From: PNC22 sp035654175
GTDB taxonomy: Bacteria > Planctomycetota > Phycisphaerae > Phycisphaerales > UBA1924
Assembly (NCBI GenBank): GCA_035654175.1
Contig: DASRXL010000230.1
Coordinates: forward strand, 1-55,316
Length of the DNA stretch: 55,316 nucleotides
Reading direction: 5' to 3'
Position 1 is the first letter of the stretch. Every line of letters starts with the position of its first letter. This document shows, piece after piece, positions 1 to 8,646 of this stretch. The position numbers were made by a program, and so were the translations under genes. The notes below the pieces were generated by a model. The model had not been told where the DNA came from. It saw nothing but the letters and a program-made list of their open reading frames with translations, and did not search any database.

Positions 1-708
1 TCGCTCCAGCGCGCCGAGCAGCGAGCGCCGCGCCGGGAGCGGCTCGATCAGCTCGGCGCCGGCGACGATCAGCTCCGCGCCGATCCGGTCCTGGGCGGCC
101 CAGAGGCGGGCGTCCGCCTCGCCGGGGTTGCGCGGGCCCTCGATCGGGCTCGCCACGCCGGTGAGGCGCAGGCGCTGGCCGGGCGCGACAGGCGGCTCGC
201 CGCCGCGGACCATCACGCGGACGCGCCCCGATGCGGGGACGAAGCCGTCGTCGACCACGACGCGGTCGGCGCGGAGGGTGAACGCGGCGGAGGAGGGCCG
301 GGGGATGAATGAGGCGAGCGCGCCGGCCGGGCTCGTCTCTCGCGGGCGCTCGAGCACGACACCCTCGAGAGTGACGATGGACCCGGGAGCGGCGGCGTCC
401 CCGCCCGGGAGCATGAGGGCGAGGCTGCGCTCCGGGAATTGGAGGATGCGCCCGGTGAAGCGCCCGCCGGCGAGCAGGAGGAGGGCCGCGCCGAGCGCCG
501 CGGCCGGCGGGCGCGGGAGCATCGCCGCCAGCGCGAGCACCAGGAGGGCAACGCCGAACCACAGCGACGGTGCGGGCGCGAAGCCCGCGCGCCAGAGCGC
601 CAGGGCCAGCGCCTCGCCGCAGGCGAAGAGGGCGAACGCCGCCGTGGCGCGGAGTGCGGCGGGGGTCGCGGGCGCGGCGATCGTGTCCGGGCCGGGAGCC
701 ACGCGCAC
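1..708 (-). CDS. comEC: ComEC/Rec2-type DNA uptake channel, N-terminal part (runs off the window)
   Basis: The reading frame has no stop from 708 to the left edge (236 residues). The only sensible start is a GTG at 708, 48 bases after the stop of the pilin-like gene and in the same frame; an ATG at 716 lies in another frame. Residues about 15-75 hold hydrophobic segments broken by Pro/Arg turns (ALFACGEALALALW, FGVALLVLALAAMLP, LGAALLLLAGGRF). From about residue 95 comes a beta-rich stretch with GVVLERPRE and GPRNPGEADARLWAAQ, the N-terminal (DUF4131-like) layout of ComEC, where the NPG-x-D-x-R motif is typical. ComEC forms the inner-membrane channel that admits single-stranded DNA during transformation. 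The membrane core and beta-lactamase-like domain lie outside the window. The pilin-like gene directly upstream fits a DNA-uptake role but does not prove it. Confidence 0.75.
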   Translation of the reverse strand, partial: MRVAPGPDTIAAPATPAALRATAAFALFACGEALALALWRAGFAPAPSLWFGVALLVLALAAMLPRPPAAALGAALLLLAGGRFTGRILQFPERSLALMLPGGDAAAPGSIVTLEGVVLERPRETSPAGALASFIPRPSSAAFTLRADRVVVDDGFVPASGRVRVMVRGGEPPVAPGQRLRLTGVASPIEGPRNPGEADARLWAAQDRIGAELIVAGAELIEPLPARRSLLGALER

Positions 709-756
709 AGCCTCATGCGGGCGTGCGGGCGCGTCAAGTCCGGCGAGTGGGCCGGC

Positions 757-1824
757 TCAGTTGCCGGCGGTGCTGATCATGTCGTCGAATCCGGAGGTCA
801 CGTCGATAGAGGTGATCTTGCCGTTGGAGTCCGTACGGCGCTTCTGGGTGGGCGGGCTGGTGAAGAAGTTCAGACCGTAGAGGAAGTTGCGGGGATCATC
901 GACACCGATCGCCCTCGCCCCGGCATCCTTCGTCGCGAAGTACACGCCGTCCGCGCCGGCCGAGTGGATGACGAGCGCCCCGCGGGAGGCTCCCGGCCTG
1001 ACATCCTCGAGGGGGGTGCCGTCGGGGAGATCGTTCGGGATGGGGAAGTTCGGGCTGCCCAACACGGCCGACAGCGTCTCGGGCGCGAGTCCCGGGTCGT
1101 AGAGAAGGCTGTCGGTCTGCTGATTTCGGCCGATCTTGCCGAGCGCATCGCTCTGTAGCCACCCCGCGTTGGACATCCAGTAGAACTTGGCAGGGTCGTC
1201 GTCGGAATCTTCCGTCGCAAACTCCTCCAGCGAAGTAGGCTCGCGGGGGCCGCGCGGGTCCTCCATCCACGCGAGCACGGGGCTGCCGAAGGCGTCGACG
1301 ATGTCGGGGAAGTCCCTGTGCGCCTGGGTTCCTTCCTGGCCATCGGTGGGCTGGAGATAATCCTGCGCGTTCTGCAGATAGACGCGGTCTCCCTTGCCAA
1401 GGAGATTCAGGTCCACCTTCACGTTGGAGGCTTTCCCGTTGTAGCTCAGGCCGCCGGAGAGGGGGCCCACGTCCACGCCGTCCCCGCTGCCCGCGTTGCC
1501 TGAACGGCCAACGACCGCGTCGCCGCCTATGAGGTCCAGGAGCAGGTTCTCCATGCCGGTGAACCCCTGGCGTTCGTTCGTGGACTGGCCCATTTCGCTC
1601 GGGGAGAAGTACCCGGGCATCTTGCCGCTGTCCTGGCTGAACTGCAGCGACGCATCGGTGATCTGGGTGAGCAACTGGCTGGTCGCCGTCTTCTTCGCGG
1701 CAATCCGGGCGCCGCCGAGCGCGGGCACGATGATCGCCACCACGAGGGCGATGATGCCGATGACCACCAGCAGCTCGATCAGCGAGAAGCCCGGTGCGCT
1801 CCTGATCCGGTTCACCTTCGACAT
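757..1824 (-). CDS. Prepilin-like protein with N-terminal methylation motif (type II secretion/type IV pilin superfamily)
   Basis: A 355-residue protein. The start chosen is ATG 1824 because AGAGGAG lies six to seven bases upstream and the prepilin leader begins just after it; the frame stays open much further upstream without a signal. The N-terminus has a short basic leader, then G-FSLIELLVVIGIIAL, the class III cleavage site (Gly/Phe) with the conserved Glu at mature position 5 and a hydrophobic helix of about 20 residues. After the helix the protein is a long hydrophilic domain (Gly/Asp/Ser-rich) of about 300 residues, far longer than a major pilin and like the large pseudopilins or DUF1559-type proteins of planctomycetes. 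Known for the family: cleavage by a PilD-like peptidase and assembly in the inner membrane. comEC follows by 48 bases on the same strand, so it may be a competence or secretion pseudopilin. Confidence 0.85.
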   Translation of the reverse strand: MSKVNRIRSAPGFSLIELLVVIGIIALVVAIIVPALGGARIAAKKTATSQLLTQITDASLQFSQDSGKMPGYFSPSEMGQSTNERQGFTGMENLLLDLIGGDAVVGRSGNAGSGDGVDVGPLSGGLSYNGKASNVKVDLNLLGKGDRVYLQNAQDYLQPTDGQEGTQAHRDFPDIVDAFGSPVLAWMEDPRGPREPTSLEEFATEDSDDDPAKFYWMSNAGWLQSDALGKIGRNQQTDSLLYDPGLAPETLSAVLGSPNFPIPNDLPDGTPLEDVRPGASRGALVIHSAGADGVYFATKDAGARAIGVDDPRNFLYGLNFFTSPPTQKRRTDSNGKITSIDVTSGFDDMISTAGN

Positions 1825-2185
1825 CCCGCACTCCTCTTCCCTCGCGGGGAATCGCGGCGCCAGTCCAAAGCCACACCGCTCCCGCGAGCGCGGGAGCCCC
1901 TGACCCAATCCGATTCGCTCCCACCGCCGGCCATGTTGCCGGGTGGCGGCGAAAAGGCCGGACGTTCGGGCCCGGATCGGCCTCGGACGCTCTAGTCTAA
2001 CACCCGAGAGCCGCGGGATCGCCGCGGGTTGGGGGGAAGGCCCGGAGCCCGTCCGAGCCGCGCCCCGCCAAATCCACATGATGTTGTCGGTAACATGGGA
2101 AAAAGTGCGGCGAGGCCGGGGGTTTGGAAATGGTACGGGGTAGGATCGCTCCCCACACTCGCCGTGGGGACAGGGTGCAGGCCAC
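1825..2185. other. Divergent intergenic region
   Basis: 361 bases between the pilin-like gene (leftward) and the Sua5/YwlE fusion (rightward). No coding sequence is supported. It contains the AGAGGAG ribosome site of the pilin gene next to 1824, a TAGGAT box at 2141-2146 that could be a -10 for the rightward gene, and a six-pair hairpin (CCCCAC/GTGGGG, about 2151-2169) in the presumed leader. No clear -35 box is visible. Confidence 0.4.
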
Positions 2186-3337
2186 GTGGATCTCTTCCGA
2201 CTCCAAGAGCTGACCGAGACCGGGGCGCGCGAGGCGGCGCTCGACCGGGTGGCGACGGCGCTGCGCGAGGGCGAGATCGTGATCCTTCCGACCGAAACCG
2301 TCTACGGCCTGTTCGCGACCGCCACCTCGACCGACGCCACCTCCCGCCTGGCGGCGCTCACCTTTCCCAAGCCGCCCTCCCCGGATCGGTACCGGTACAC
2401 GTGGCACGCGCCCTCCGCCGACGCGGTGCTCGCGGCGTTGCCCGTCGCACACCCCAAGCACCGCCTCTTGATCCGCCGTCTGCTGCCGGGGCCCGTCCGC
2501 TTCGACGTGCCCCTCGGGCCGGCAGAGATGGAGGCCGCACTCGGCCGGCTGGGCGTCGAGCCCGGCGTGCTCGACGACAACGGCGTGATCGCGGTGCGCG
2601 TCCCTTCCACCCAGAGCACGCGCCGGGTGCTTGAATCGGCGGGAACGGCGGTCGTCGCGAATCGGTTGGCGTCGGCCGGGTGGGCGCCGGATCGCGATCC
2701 GGGCGCGGCGCTGGCGGAGGGGCGCGCGGCGGCGGCGGGGGTCGCCGCGGCGATCGACGACGGGCCCGCGGTCTTCGGGGCGCCCTCGACGCTGGTCCGG
2801 CTGCTCCCAGGGGGGGAGTACCGGGTCGAGGCGGGCGGCGCCTACGACTCGCGCATGATCGACAAGCACGCCCGCCTGCGGCTGCTTTTCGTGTGCACGG
2901 GCAATACCTGCCGCAGCCCGATGGCCGAGGCGATCGCCCGGAGCGTGATCGCTGAGCGGGCGGCCGACGGGCTCGACCTGACGGTGGCGTCCGCGGGGAC
3001 GAGCGCGACCGCCGGCGTCCGCGCCTCGGCGCAGACGGCCGGGGCTCTGCGGAGCCTCGGGATCGAGCCGGCCGAGCACCGCTCCCGGCCGCTGACGCGC
3101 CAGCTCGTCGCCGAGTCCGACGTGATCTTCACGATGAGCGACTGGCACCTCCAGGAGGTTCTGGCGCTCGACCCGAGCGCGGCGGGGCGGGCGATGGTGC
3201 TCGATCCGACGGGGCAGGACGTGCCCGACCCGGTCGGGCTCCCTCAGGAGGTTTACAATCAGACTGCGCTGCGCCTGCGGGATCTGGTCCTCCGGCGGCT
3301 CGGCGAGCTGGACATACTCGCGGAGGCTGCTCGATGA
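2186..3337 (+). CDS. Fusion: YrdC/Sua5-like domain + low-molecular-weight (protein-arginine-type) phosphatase
   Basis: A 383-residue protein with a GTG start at 2186. Residues 1 to about 215 are YrdC/Sua5-like (VILPTETVYGL is the family N-motif), but the lysine/arginine strip that binds substrate (usually K-x-R-x-x-x-x-P) is replaced by TFPKPPSPDRY, so threonylcarbamoyl-AMP synthase activity is doubtful. From about residue 230 a complete low-molecular-weight phosphatase follows: P-loop CTGNTCRSPMAEA with nucleophile Cys237 and Arg243, and DVPDPVG holding the general acid Asp. The P-loop residue Thr241 aligns with Thr11 of Bacillus YwlE, the residue known to select phosphoarginine, whereas tyrosine phosphatases carry Ile there. 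The stop overlaps the start of rpiB by four bases (ATGA). In Bacillus sua5 (ywlC), ywlE and rpiB (ywlF) are also neighbours, so this looks like a fused version of that cluster. Confidence 0.85.
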   Translation: MDLFRLQELTETGAREAALDRVATALREGEIVILPTETVYGLFATATSTDATSRLAALTFPKPPSPDRYRYTWHAPSADAVLAALPVAHPKHRLLIRRLLPGPVRFDVPLGPAEMEAALGRLGVEPGVLDDNGVIAVRVPSTQSTRRVLESAGTAVVANRLASAGWAPDRDPGAALAEGRAAAAGVAAAIDDGPAVFGAPSTLVRLLPGGEYRVEAGGAYDSRMIDKHARLRLLFVCTGNTCRSPMAEAIARSVIAERAADGLDLTVASAGTSATAGVRASAQTAGALRSLGIEPAEHRSRPLTRQLVAESDVIFTMSDWHLQEVLALDPSAAGRAMVLDPTGQDVPDPVGLPQEVYNQTALRLRDLVLRRLGELDILAEAAR

Positions 3338-3804
3338 GGATCGCGCTGGGGTCGGATCACCGTGGGGTTTCGTGCGCGGGGCAGCTCGCCGACCGGCTGC
3401 GCGGCCAGGGGCACGACGTGTCTCTGTTCGCGCCCACGACCGGCGAGAGCTGCGACTACCCGGTGCCGGCGTACCAGGTGGCCTCGATGGTCTCGGGGAA
3501 GAGCGCCGATCGCGGCGTGCTGATCTGCGGCACGGGGATCGGCATGAGCATCGCGGCCAACAAGGTGCCGGGGGCGCGGGCGGCGGTGGTGCACGACGAG
3601 CTCACCGCGCAGCTCAGCCGCACGCACAACGACGCCAACATCATCTGCCTGTCGGGCGACCTGCTCGGGCAACGGCTGATCGAGAAGGTGGTCGAGATCT
3701 TCCTCGCGTCGGATTTCGAGGGGGGCAGGCACGCGCGGCGCGTGGCGAGGATCGCCGCCATCGAGCGAGGCGAGGACCCGGCTTCGCTCGAATCGAGCTC
3801 CTAA
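3334..3804 (+). CDS. rpiB: Ribose-5-phosphate isomerase B
   Basis: A 156-residue RpiB/LacAB-family protein interconverting ribose-5-phosphate and ribulose-5-phosphate in the non-oxidative pentose phosphate pathway. Family signatures are clear: SDHRG near the N-terminus (substrate-binding Asp/His), CGTGIGMSIAANK with the catalytic Cys at the base of the Rossmann-like fold, and SRTHNDANIICL with the conserved His/Asn pair. Length is normal. The ATG at 3334 overlaps the upstream stop (ATGA), so translation is probably coupled to the Sua5/YwlE fusion. The TAA stop overlaps the stop codon of the convergent PQQ-repeat gene by a few bases, leaving no room for a terminator between them. Confidence 0.95.
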   Translation: MRIALGSDHRGVSCAGQLADRLRGQGHDVSLFAPTTGESCDYPVPAYQVASMVSGKSADRGVLICGTGIGMSIAANKVPGARAAVVHDELTAQLSRTHNDANIICLSGDLLGQRLIEKVVEIFLASDFEGGRHARRVARIAAIERGEDPASLESSS

Positions 3805-6800
3805 GGCTCGCCCGAGGCGGGCAGCGCGACCGTGCTGTCGGCGGTCGTCACGAGGAGGAGCCCGTCCAGGAGCGCGACGCGCCGGGGCGCGTCGGGCAGC
3901 CGCACCGTCTGCGACGCGAGCGCGCGCCCGCTGGGGGTCTCGATGAAGTGGAAGCGGTACGCTCCGCTCGATCCGAGCGCCGGCTCGCGCTCGAAGATGA
4001 CGACCGCGTCGGCGGCGAGCGCAGGCTGGGCGAGGCCGGCGCCGAGCTGCTCCACGGCGTCGGCGCCCAGGAGCTCGCCGGTGTGCGGATCCAGGAACGC
4101 GCAGCCGCCGGGGGAGAGCACGACCACCTGCTCGCCGAGAGCGACCAGGTCGATCGGCCCGCCGAGGCCGAGCCGGCCCCGCACGTCTGCGCGCGACACC
4201 CCGAGCTCGCCGGTCCTCGCGTTCACCGTGGCCAGTTCGAGCATCGCGGTCTGCACGAAGAGCCGGTCTCCCGAGCTCCAGGACGCGATCGAATCCTCCA
4301 GGGCCGGGTCGGTGAGCACCCAATCGGCCTCCCCGTGCGGGATCGAGAGGCCGACGAGCCCCTGCGAGAGGCCGACGACGGCGTGCGCGGCCTCGGGAGC
4401 GAGCTTGACCCAGCGCACCTGTCCGGCGGCCCCGGTGAAGCGGCTGATCTCCTCGCCTCGGGCAAGGTCGAGCATCAGGGCGATCGGCTCGCCGGCCTGA
4501 TCGCCCCCGGGGGGCGTGGAAGCCCCACCGAGCAGGAGCACGCCCTCGCCGGCCGCGGCGTCGTGCACGGCGTGGCAGGCGGTGCGGGCGCTCCAGAGCG
4601 CCTCCCCCGTGGCCGCGTCGAACCCGACGGCGCGTCCGGAGCGGGAGACGGCGGCGATCACCGTCTCGTCGAGGGCGAGCAGGAGGTCGCGGGCGCTGAC
4701 GGGGCCGTCCAGCGGCGCGTTGAATCGCTCGGGGCCCGCGGCGGGCCCGGCTCCTTCGGCGGCGGCGAGGGCCTCGCCGAGCGCCGCGGTGCGCCAGAGC
4801 TCGTCGCCGGTGCGGGGGTCGAGAGCGATGAGCGCGCCGCCGCGATCGCTGGGCTCATAGAGGAGCACGCGGTCGGGATCGAAGCGCACGAGGGCGGGCT
4901 TCTCGAGGTACCCGAAGGTCCAACGGGGTTCGAGGGCGCGGGACTCGGGGTCGTACTCCCAGAGCGCGACGGCGGCGGGGCCGAGCATCATCGCGCCCGG
5001 GCGCCGCGCGAACGCATCGCGCCGATCGAGGGGGCGCATCAGGGTCCACCCCTCCAGCAGGATGGCCTCGGCGCCCGCGGGGGGGCGCACCAGCGGCCGG
5101 GCGTCGCGCGCGCCGAGCCGCTGCTCCAGCCGCGCGGCGAGCTGCGCGAGGTCCAGCGGCTCCCCGCCGGAGGTGAGCGCGAGATCGGTCCAATCCAGGC
5201 GCACCGCGCGCAGCTCTCTCGCGGCGGCGTCGAGCCGCCCGTGGGCGAGCAGCGATGAGATGCGCCGGCCGAGCACCTCCCCGGCAAGGTCGAGGGGCGG
5301 GCGGAGGCCGAGGGGGCGCATGGCGGCGAGGACCGCCTGCGCTCGGGCGAGAGCATGGTCCGCCGCGAGGGCCGCTCCGGAGGCCTCGTGGAGCGTCGCG
5401 GCGTCCAGCCATGCCTCGGCGCCCGCGGCGGCGCGGGGGTAGGCGCGGGCGAGGGCTTCGACCTCCGGCGCGGGGGCCGCGCGGGCGCGGAGCGCATCGA
5501 GGCGGGAGCGGGCCTCGGCGGCGAAGGGCTCGTAGAGCTCGGGGCCGTGCAGGCGGAGGGCGTCGTCGAGCCGGGCGAGCGCTTCGAGCTCGGCGCGCAC
5601 GGTGGACGCCTCCCGCCCCCACGGGGCGGACGCCATCGTCGGATCGGCGATCACCCGCTGGCAGTCGGCGACCGCCTGACCGGGCTCACCCTGCGCGAGG
5701 TGCACGCGGGCGAGGACGAGCAGGTGGGTGGCGCGCTCCTCCGGAGCGACCGCGACGGCGCCGAGCCGCTCGGCGATGCCGGACATCATGTCGGGCGACA
5801 GCCCATTTCGGGGCGCGCCGGGCGCGGGCTGCTCCCGGAGCATCTCGAGCATCAGCCCGAAGAGCCGGCGCTGCCCGGCGCGGACGCCGGACCCGAGCGG
5901 GTCCGCGCCCATGGCGGCGAGAGCGCGGTCCACCGGCCCGAGCACGGACTCCGGGCGCCCGGCGCGGTAGGCGAGCTCCGCGAAGGTGACGGCGGTAGAG
6001 ATATCGAGCGGGTCGGCGTCGAGACGCTCCTGGAGGATCGCGGCGGCGCGATCCCACACGAGGTAGCTGTGCAGGCGCTCGTTGTCGGCGGCGAGGAGCT
6101 GGTTGTCCAGGGGCACGATGTTGCCGGAGGCGTCGAGCTCCACGGCGCGGGCGGCGCGGAGTCCGTCCAGCGGCATGACCGCGAGCCCGTCGGTCAGGGG
6201 CAGGAGCAGCGAGTCGCCCGAGCCCACGACACGTCCGATGATCCCGGGCTCGGTGATCTCGGGCGACACGTCGACCGGCGCGCTCTCCGCGGCACCGGCG
6301 AGCGGGACGGTCGCGACGCGGTCGAGCGAGACCGCCACGAGGGTGTCGCCGTGCCGGAAGATGTAGGCGGGCATCTCGGAGCGGGCGGGGCCGAAGGGCG
6401 CCGTGCTCCGCCGGCTGAGGATCTCGCCGGTCTCGAGGCGGATGCGGAGCAGCGCGGTGCGGTCGGGCGAGAGGGCGATCATGGTGTCGCCGTCGATCAC
6501 CGGACGCGACGCGCCCCAGGGCACGTGCTGCCCGGGGACGGTGCTCTCGACCCCGGGCATGCGCCGGACCCAGCGGTAGCGGCCGGTGCCGGCCTCGACC
6601 GCGCAGATCACGCCGATCTCGTCCACGCGATAGACCACGCCCTCGTGCAGCGTGGGCCAGTCGGTCCACTGGCCGCGCCCGCCATAGGCGAGCCAGCCGG
6701 CGCTCCCCGCGAGCGAGAGCCACCGCGCCGAGCCGTCGGCGAGATCGATGCCGATGAGATAGGCGCTGGCGAAGCGGCGGGAGGTCGAGTTCTTGCGCAC

Positions 6801-8030
6801 GGCGAGCACCGCGACGTCGCCCTCGAAGAGCGCCGGGCCGCGGGTGGAGGCGTCGCGCAGCTGCGGGTCGAGCTCGTCGATGTAGCTCGACCAGAGGACG
6901 CGCCCGGTCGTGCGATCGAGGGCGTGCAGGCGCGGGTCGCCGATGCGCCCGCCGTCGGAGACCAGGCCGGTGGCCCCCAGCAGCAGGCGGCCGTGCACGG
7001 CGAGGGAGGCGGCTTCCTCGACGTCGCGGCTCTGGCGCTTTCGGTAGGCCCTCGCGGCGTATTGCTCCTCGAGCGCCTCGCGCTCGTTGTCGGCGCCGCG
7101 CGGCTTGACCTGCCAGCGGGGCGTCAGCGTGAAGCGGTCCCACGCGCTGATCCAGAGGCCGTCGGTCGTGTAGACCGTGTCGCCCGCGACGAGCGGGAAG
7201 ATGTAGGGGTACTCGATCAGCGCCGGCATCCGCCGGGTCTGGACCTGCGGGCTCTCCTCGGGCTCGCTCACGGCGGGCGCGGGCTGCAGGTCCACGGAAC
7301 GCAGCGGCGTGCCCACGAGCGCCCCGGTCTCGACGGCGCCGCCCGTCTCCGGCGAGTGGGCCGGTTCCACGATCGCTTGGGGCCACGCGATGGCTTCCGG
7401 CGCCGGCTCGGGCCCCGCGCCCCGTGCCCAGCGCGCGGCGGCCTCGCGCACGGCGGGCCGGTCCAGGTATGCGCCGACGGCGCTCCAGAGCCGGGCAGCG
7501 CCCTGCGCGAGCGCGGGCTCATCGCGGTCCGGGTGTTCGGCGAGGGATTCGAGCACGAGGCGCGCGGACTCGAACCGCCCGGCGCCCAGGTGCTCGGCCG
7601 CGACGTGGAGGGCCGCCTCGAAGCCCGGGCGGGTGAGCAGGCGCGTGCGCTCCGCGCCGGCGGCGTCTCCGTCGGCGAGCATCGCGGCGGCGCGGGCAGA
7701 CCCGGAATCTCGGTAGCGATCGAGCAGGTCCTCGCTCGCCAGCAGCTCGCGATGCACGCGGGCGCGCACGCTCTCGAACAGGGCCGGGTCGTCCCCGGTC
7801 ACCACGAGCCGGTCGGCCTCCTCGTCGAGCAGGCGCTGGAGCAGCCGCACCGCCTCTCCCTCGTTCCCGGCGGCGCAGAGCCCCGGCAGGCCCGCGAGGA
7901 CGTCCGCGGCGAGGGTCGAATCGTTGAGAAAGACGGGGTTCTCCTGCGCGCGGGCGGGGGCGGTCAGGAGGACGGCGAGGAGGGCGGCAGGGCCCGCGAG
8001 TCGCGCTCGTGTTCTCGGCACTGCCGGCAT
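3801..8030 (-). CDS. Very large exported PQQ-repeat (beta-propeller) and TPR-like protein
   Basis: A 1409-residue protein. The start at 8030 has AGGAGGG upstream and opens a signal peptide (basic start, LAGPAALLAVLLTAPARA, predicted cut after residue 28). Residues about 30-260 are helical, TPR-like (LLQRLLDEEADRL, ARLVLESLAEHPD). Residues about 270-650 contain PQQ/BamB-type propeller blades (VAGDTVYTTDGLWISAWDR, RTTGRVLWSSYID, AGTGRYRWVRRMP). A second helical part follows (about 670-1000), then a second propeller (DPRTGDELWRTA, DAATGEALWSA, NARTGELGVS). Such proteins are common in planctomycetes and are periplasmic or envelope-bound scaffolds; the function is unknown. There is no PQQ-enzyme active site, so dehydrogenase activity should not be assumed. 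It converges on rpiB with overlapping stop codons. Confidence 0.9.
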   Translation of the reverse strand: MPAVPRTRARLAGPAALLAVLLTAPARAQENPVFLNDSTLAADVLAGLPGLCAAGNEGEAVRLLQRLLDEEADRLVVTGDDPALFESVRARVHRELLASEDLLDRYRDSGSARAAAMLADGDAAGAERTRLLTRPGFEAALHVAAEHLGAGRFESARLVLESLAEHPDRDEPALAQGAARLWSAVGAYLDRPAVREAAARWARGAGPEPAPEAIAWPQAIVEPAHSPETGGAVETGALVGTPLRSVDLQPAPAVSEPEESPQVQTRRMPALIEYPYIFPLVAGDTVYTTDGLWISAWDRFTLTPRWQVKPRGADNEREALEEQYAARAYRKRQSRDVEEAASLAVHGRLLLGATGLVSDGGRIGDPRLHALDRTTGRVLWSSYIDELDPQLRDASTRGPALFEGDVAVLAVRKNSTSRRFASAYLIGIDLADGSARWLSLAGSAGWLAYGGRGQWTDWPTLHEGVVYRVDEIGVICAVEAGTGRYRWVRRMPGVESTVPGQHVPWGASRPVIDGDTMIALSPDRTALLRIRLETGEILSRRSTAPFGPARSEMPAYIFRHGDTLVAVSLDRVATVPLAGAAESAPVDVSPEITEPGIIGRVVGSGDSLLLPLTDGLAVMPLDGLRAARAVELDASGNIVPLDNQLLAADNERLHSYLVWDRAAAILQERLDADPLDISTAVTFAELAYRAGRPESVLGPVDRALAAMGADPLGSGVRAGQRRLFGLMLEMLREQPAPGAPRNGLSPDMMSGIAERLGAVAVAPEERATHLLVLARVHLAQGEPGQAVADCQRVIADPTMASAPWGREASTVRAELEALARLDDALRLHGPELYEPFAAEARSRLDALRARAAPAPEVEALARAYPRAAAGAEAWLDAATLHEASGAALAADHALARAQAVLAAMRPLGLRPPLDLAGEVLGRRISSLLAHGRLDAAARELRAVRLDWTDLALTSGGEPLDLAQLAARLEQRLGARDARPLVRPPAGAEAILLEGWTLMRPLDRRDAFARRPGAMMLGPAAVALWEYDPESRALEPRWTFGYLEKPALVRFDPDRVLLYEPSDRGGALIALDPRTGDELWRTAALGEALAAAEGAGPAAGPERFNAPLDGPVSARDLLLALDETVIAAVSRSGRAVGFDAATGEALWSARTACHAVHDAAAGEGVLLLGGASTPPGGDQAGEPIALMLDLARGEEISRFTGAAGQVRWVKLAPEAAHAVVGLSQGLVGLSIPHGEADWVLTDPALEDSIASWSSGDRLFVQTAMLELATVNARTGELGVSRADVRGRLGLGGPIDLVALGEQVVVLSPGGCAFLDPHTGELLGADAVEQLGAGLAQPALAADAVVIFEREPALGSSGAYRFHFIETPSGRALASQTVRLPDAPRRVALLDGLLLVTTADSTVALPASGEP

Positions 8031-8147
8031 GCCACGCCCTCCTGAACCCCGGTATGACCGGCCGACACGCGTCAGCCGGGCGCGGGTGGCGGGCCGTGCC
8101 CGGCCCTTTCCTCATCGGCGGGTCCGGACGCGCCGATCGAGACCCGG

Positions 8148-8615
8148 ATGCTTCGGCCCGGGATCTCCCCCGCCATGGGCTTCGCGGCCCTCCGCGTTCC
8201 CAATCCGCTCGCCGGCCGGCTCCCGCGCCGATCGGTGCGGGTGGTGGGTCTCGTCGGGATTATCCTCGCCCTGAGCCTCATGGACCTGATGCTCACCCTG
8301 ACATACGTCATGGAGATCGGGCTGATCGAGGATAACCCGCTCGCCCGCAGAGTGATGCAGGCGGGTGGCCCCGGCCTCCTGATCGCCTGGAAGCTCCTCA
8401 GCGTCGGCTTCGCGGGGTGGGTGCTGCTGCGCTACCGGTCGCGGGGCGTGGCCGAGCTGGCGGCGGTGTTCTCGGCCGGGGTGATGGTGTGGCTGACGGC
8501 CCGGTGGGTCGGCTACATCGAGACCTCGGCGCTGCTGACGCCGGCGCTGGCGGAGATGGAGATCCACGGTCAGGGGCACTGGGTCACGCTCAGCGAGGCG
8601 GACGCGGGGTCCTGA
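8148..8615 (+). CDS. Small integral membrane protein (DUF5658-like)
   Basis: A 155-residue protein with three or four predicted membrane helices: VVGLVGIILALSLMDLMLTL, GGPGLLIAWKLLSVGFAGWVL, and a final LAAVFSAGVMVWLTARWVGYI. The pattern D-L-x-L-T-x-x-x followed by E-D-N-P-L-A between the first two helices is what DUF5658-type membrane proteins show. A second ATG at 8175 (MGFAALRVPN) is an equally reasonable start, since no Shine-Dalgarno sequence precedes either one. Function unknown. It is divergent from the PQQ-repeat gene and followed by a separately promoted lipoprotein gene. Confidence 0.7.
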   Translation: MLRPGISPAMGFAALRVPNPLAGRLPRRSVRVVGLVGIILALSLMDLMLTLTYVMEIGLIEDNPLARRVMQAGGPGLLIAWKLLSVGFAGWVLLRYRSRGVAELAAVFSAGVMVWLTARWVGYIETSALLTPALAEMEIHGQGHWVTLSEADAGS

Positions 8616-8640
8616 CGGGCATCGGCCGGCCTGCTACGCT
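8612..8640 (+). promoter_or_regulatory. Promoter of the LEA14-like lipoprotein gene, leaderless type
   Basis: CTGACG at 8612-8617, 17 bases of spacing, TACGCT at 8635-8640, then six bases to the GTG at 8647. The predicted transcription start would fall on or within a base or two of the start codon, and there is no Shine-Dalgarno sequence. This is the best -35/-10 pair among the leaderless-like starts in the window. Confidence 0.5.
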
Positions 8641-8646
8641 CCGCGC

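Noticed and set aside
5355..8045. An 896-codon rightward frame opposite the PQQ-repeat gene
   Set aside because: No motif or signal peptide; the leftward frame has a signal peptide, ribosome site and propeller repeats.
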